Assembly: GCA_946613705.1 (NCBI GenBank)
Contig: CAMOFU010000128.1
Coordinates: forward strand, 1-7,164
DNA length: 7,164 nucleotides
From: an uncultured Clostridia bacterium
GTDB lineage: Bacteria; Bacillota; Clostridia; Oscillospirales; Ruminococcaceae
Direction of reading: 5' to 3'
Shown: positions 6,867 to 7,164 of the stretch, one piece after another
Numbering within the stretch: position 1 is the stretch's first letter
Layout: the number at the start of each line of letters is the position of its first letter
The notes under the pieces: model-generated
What the model was told of the DNA's origin: nothing
Databases searched by the model: none
The model's input: only the letters and a program-made list of their open reading frames with translations
Program-made: the position numbers and the translations under genes

Positions 6867-6890
6867 TCGCAGCGGTGTCTCCCGCTGCGA
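6867..6890 (-). terminator. GC-rich hairpin before the operon promoter, possible weak terminator
   Basis: A perfect 9-bp inverted repeat, TCGCAGCGG and CCGCTGCGA, surrounds a 6-base loop. Read on the minus strand it is followed by ATCGTGTTGTTTT, moderately U-rich, so it might end transcription arriving from the right before the operon promoter. On the plus strand no T-run follows. Its right arm is the first 9 bases of repeat copy 1, while the left arm is outside the repeat, so it could instead be a repeat-junction structure. Confidence 0.35.
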
Positions 6891-7015
6891 CAACCTGCTT
6901 AGTGTAAAATAATCGTAGGCAGGTCTTGACTTGAACAATCAAAAACGAATAAGTCTGCATCATTATACGATCCGGAGCGCGGCAAAGTCTGCCTTCCGCA
7001 CAAAACAGGGCGCGA
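6882..7015. repeat. 134-bp non-coding direct repeat, copy 1
   Basis: This copy is identical to 7031-7164 except at five positions (6890, 6892, 6926, 6947, 6960), with no indels and an offset of 149 bp. Written as plus-strand RNA it can form a 9-bp stem with one U-G wobble (6893-6901 with 6916-6924), a second stem GACTTG/TAAGTC (6928-6933 with 6950-6955) and a third GGCA/TGCC (6981-6984 with 6990-6993). No plausible open reading frame, transposase or tRNA is present. It could be a tandemly duplicated intergenic repeat family of the genome or a small structured RNA. The repeat itself is certain; its role is unknown. Confidence 0.95.
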
Positions 7016-7030
7016 CGGCATTGCGCGCCG
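7016..7030. other. 15-bp unique segment between repeat copies
   Basis: This segment does not match the 15 bases left of copy 1 (6867-6881), so the copies are conserved units with different flanks rather than a seamless tandem duplication. The end of copy 1 and this segment form a 6-bp GC stem, GGCGCG (7009-7014) with CGCGCC (7024-7029). Confidence 0.6.
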
Positions 7031-7164
7031 CCGCTGCGGCCACCTGCTTAGTGTAAAATAATCGTAGGCAGGTCATGACTTGAACAATCAAAAACAAATA
7101 AGTCTGCAACATTATACGATCCGGAGCGCGGCAAAGTCTGCCTTCCGCACAAAACAGGGCGCGA
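7031..7164. repeat. 134-bp non-coding direct repeat, copy 2
   Basis: This is the second copy, 129 of 134 bases identical to 6882-7015. All three stems listed for copy 1 are kept base for base (7042-7050 with 7065-7073; 7077-7082 with 7099-7104; 7130-7133 with 7139-7142). The differences fall in loops and linkers. The copy ends at the last base of the window, so further copies may lie beyond. Nothing else is visible in the gene-free stretch from 6857 to the edge. Confidence 0.95.

Noticed and set aside
6962..6967. TATAAT on the minus strand within repeat copy 1 (also in copy 2) as a promoter
   Set aside because: There is no acceptable -35 hexamer at 16-18 bp and no extended -10. On the plus strand, TTGACT at 6926-6931 also lacks a matching -10 and is mutated in copy 2.
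6882..7164. Repeat pair as a CRISPR array
   Set aside because: The units are 134 bp with one 15-bp separator, far from CRISPR repeat and spacer sizes, and no cas genes are present.

Overview
The window holds one five-gene operon on the minus strand. It appears to be an uptake-and-hydrolysis unit: a cytoplasmic zinc-thiolate glycoside hydrolase of the GH127 (former DUF1680) type, followed by a complete BMP/nucleoside-family ABC importer (lipoprotein, double-domain ATPase, two BPD_transp_2 permeases). Coding DNA is fairly GC-rich, while promoters and leaders are AT-rich. Ribosome sites are strong AGGAGG types, promoters are consensus sigma-A with extended -10 elements, and GTG and TTG starts occur. 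This fits a Bacillota gut or rumen Clostridia, perhaps Ruminococcus-like; the genus is inference, and no marker gene is present.

Layout in the direction of transcription, right to left. 6882-7164: two copies of a 134-bp non-coding repeat (period 149 bp, about 96% identical), each able to fold into several stem-loops; copy 2 ends at the window edge, so the array may continue. 6813-6841: operon promoter. 4939-6765: GH127-like hydrolase. 3800-4942: BMP-type lipoprotein. 2217-3749: ATPase. 1069-2220: permease 1. 137-1072: permease 2. 84-112: a second promoter, with perfect consensus hexamers. 1-36: the first 12 codons of another gene with a hydrophobic N-terminus.

Three of the four junctions inside the operon are 4-base stop/start overlaps (ATGA, GTGA, ATGA), implying translational coupling. 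The exception lies between the binding protein and the ATPase: a 50-bp gap with a stem-loop that contains part of the upstream stop codon, followed by a TTG start. This is a plausible way to make more binding protein than ATPase.

In the proposed pathway the lipoprotein captures a small furanoside-type ligand outside the cell, the ATPase and permeases import it, and the hydrolase splits it in the cytoplasm. The binding protein keeps motifs of the purine-nucleoside-binding BMP family while the hydrolase belongs to a beta-L-arabinofuranosidase family, so the real substrate is open and is the most interesting question here. Both promoters carry a near-identical 12-mer (TTCGGAAATRTG) just upstream of their -35 boxes and have the same -10 to ATG distance (47 nt), hinting at shared control. 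No RNA genes, insertion sequences or CRISPR arrays were found.
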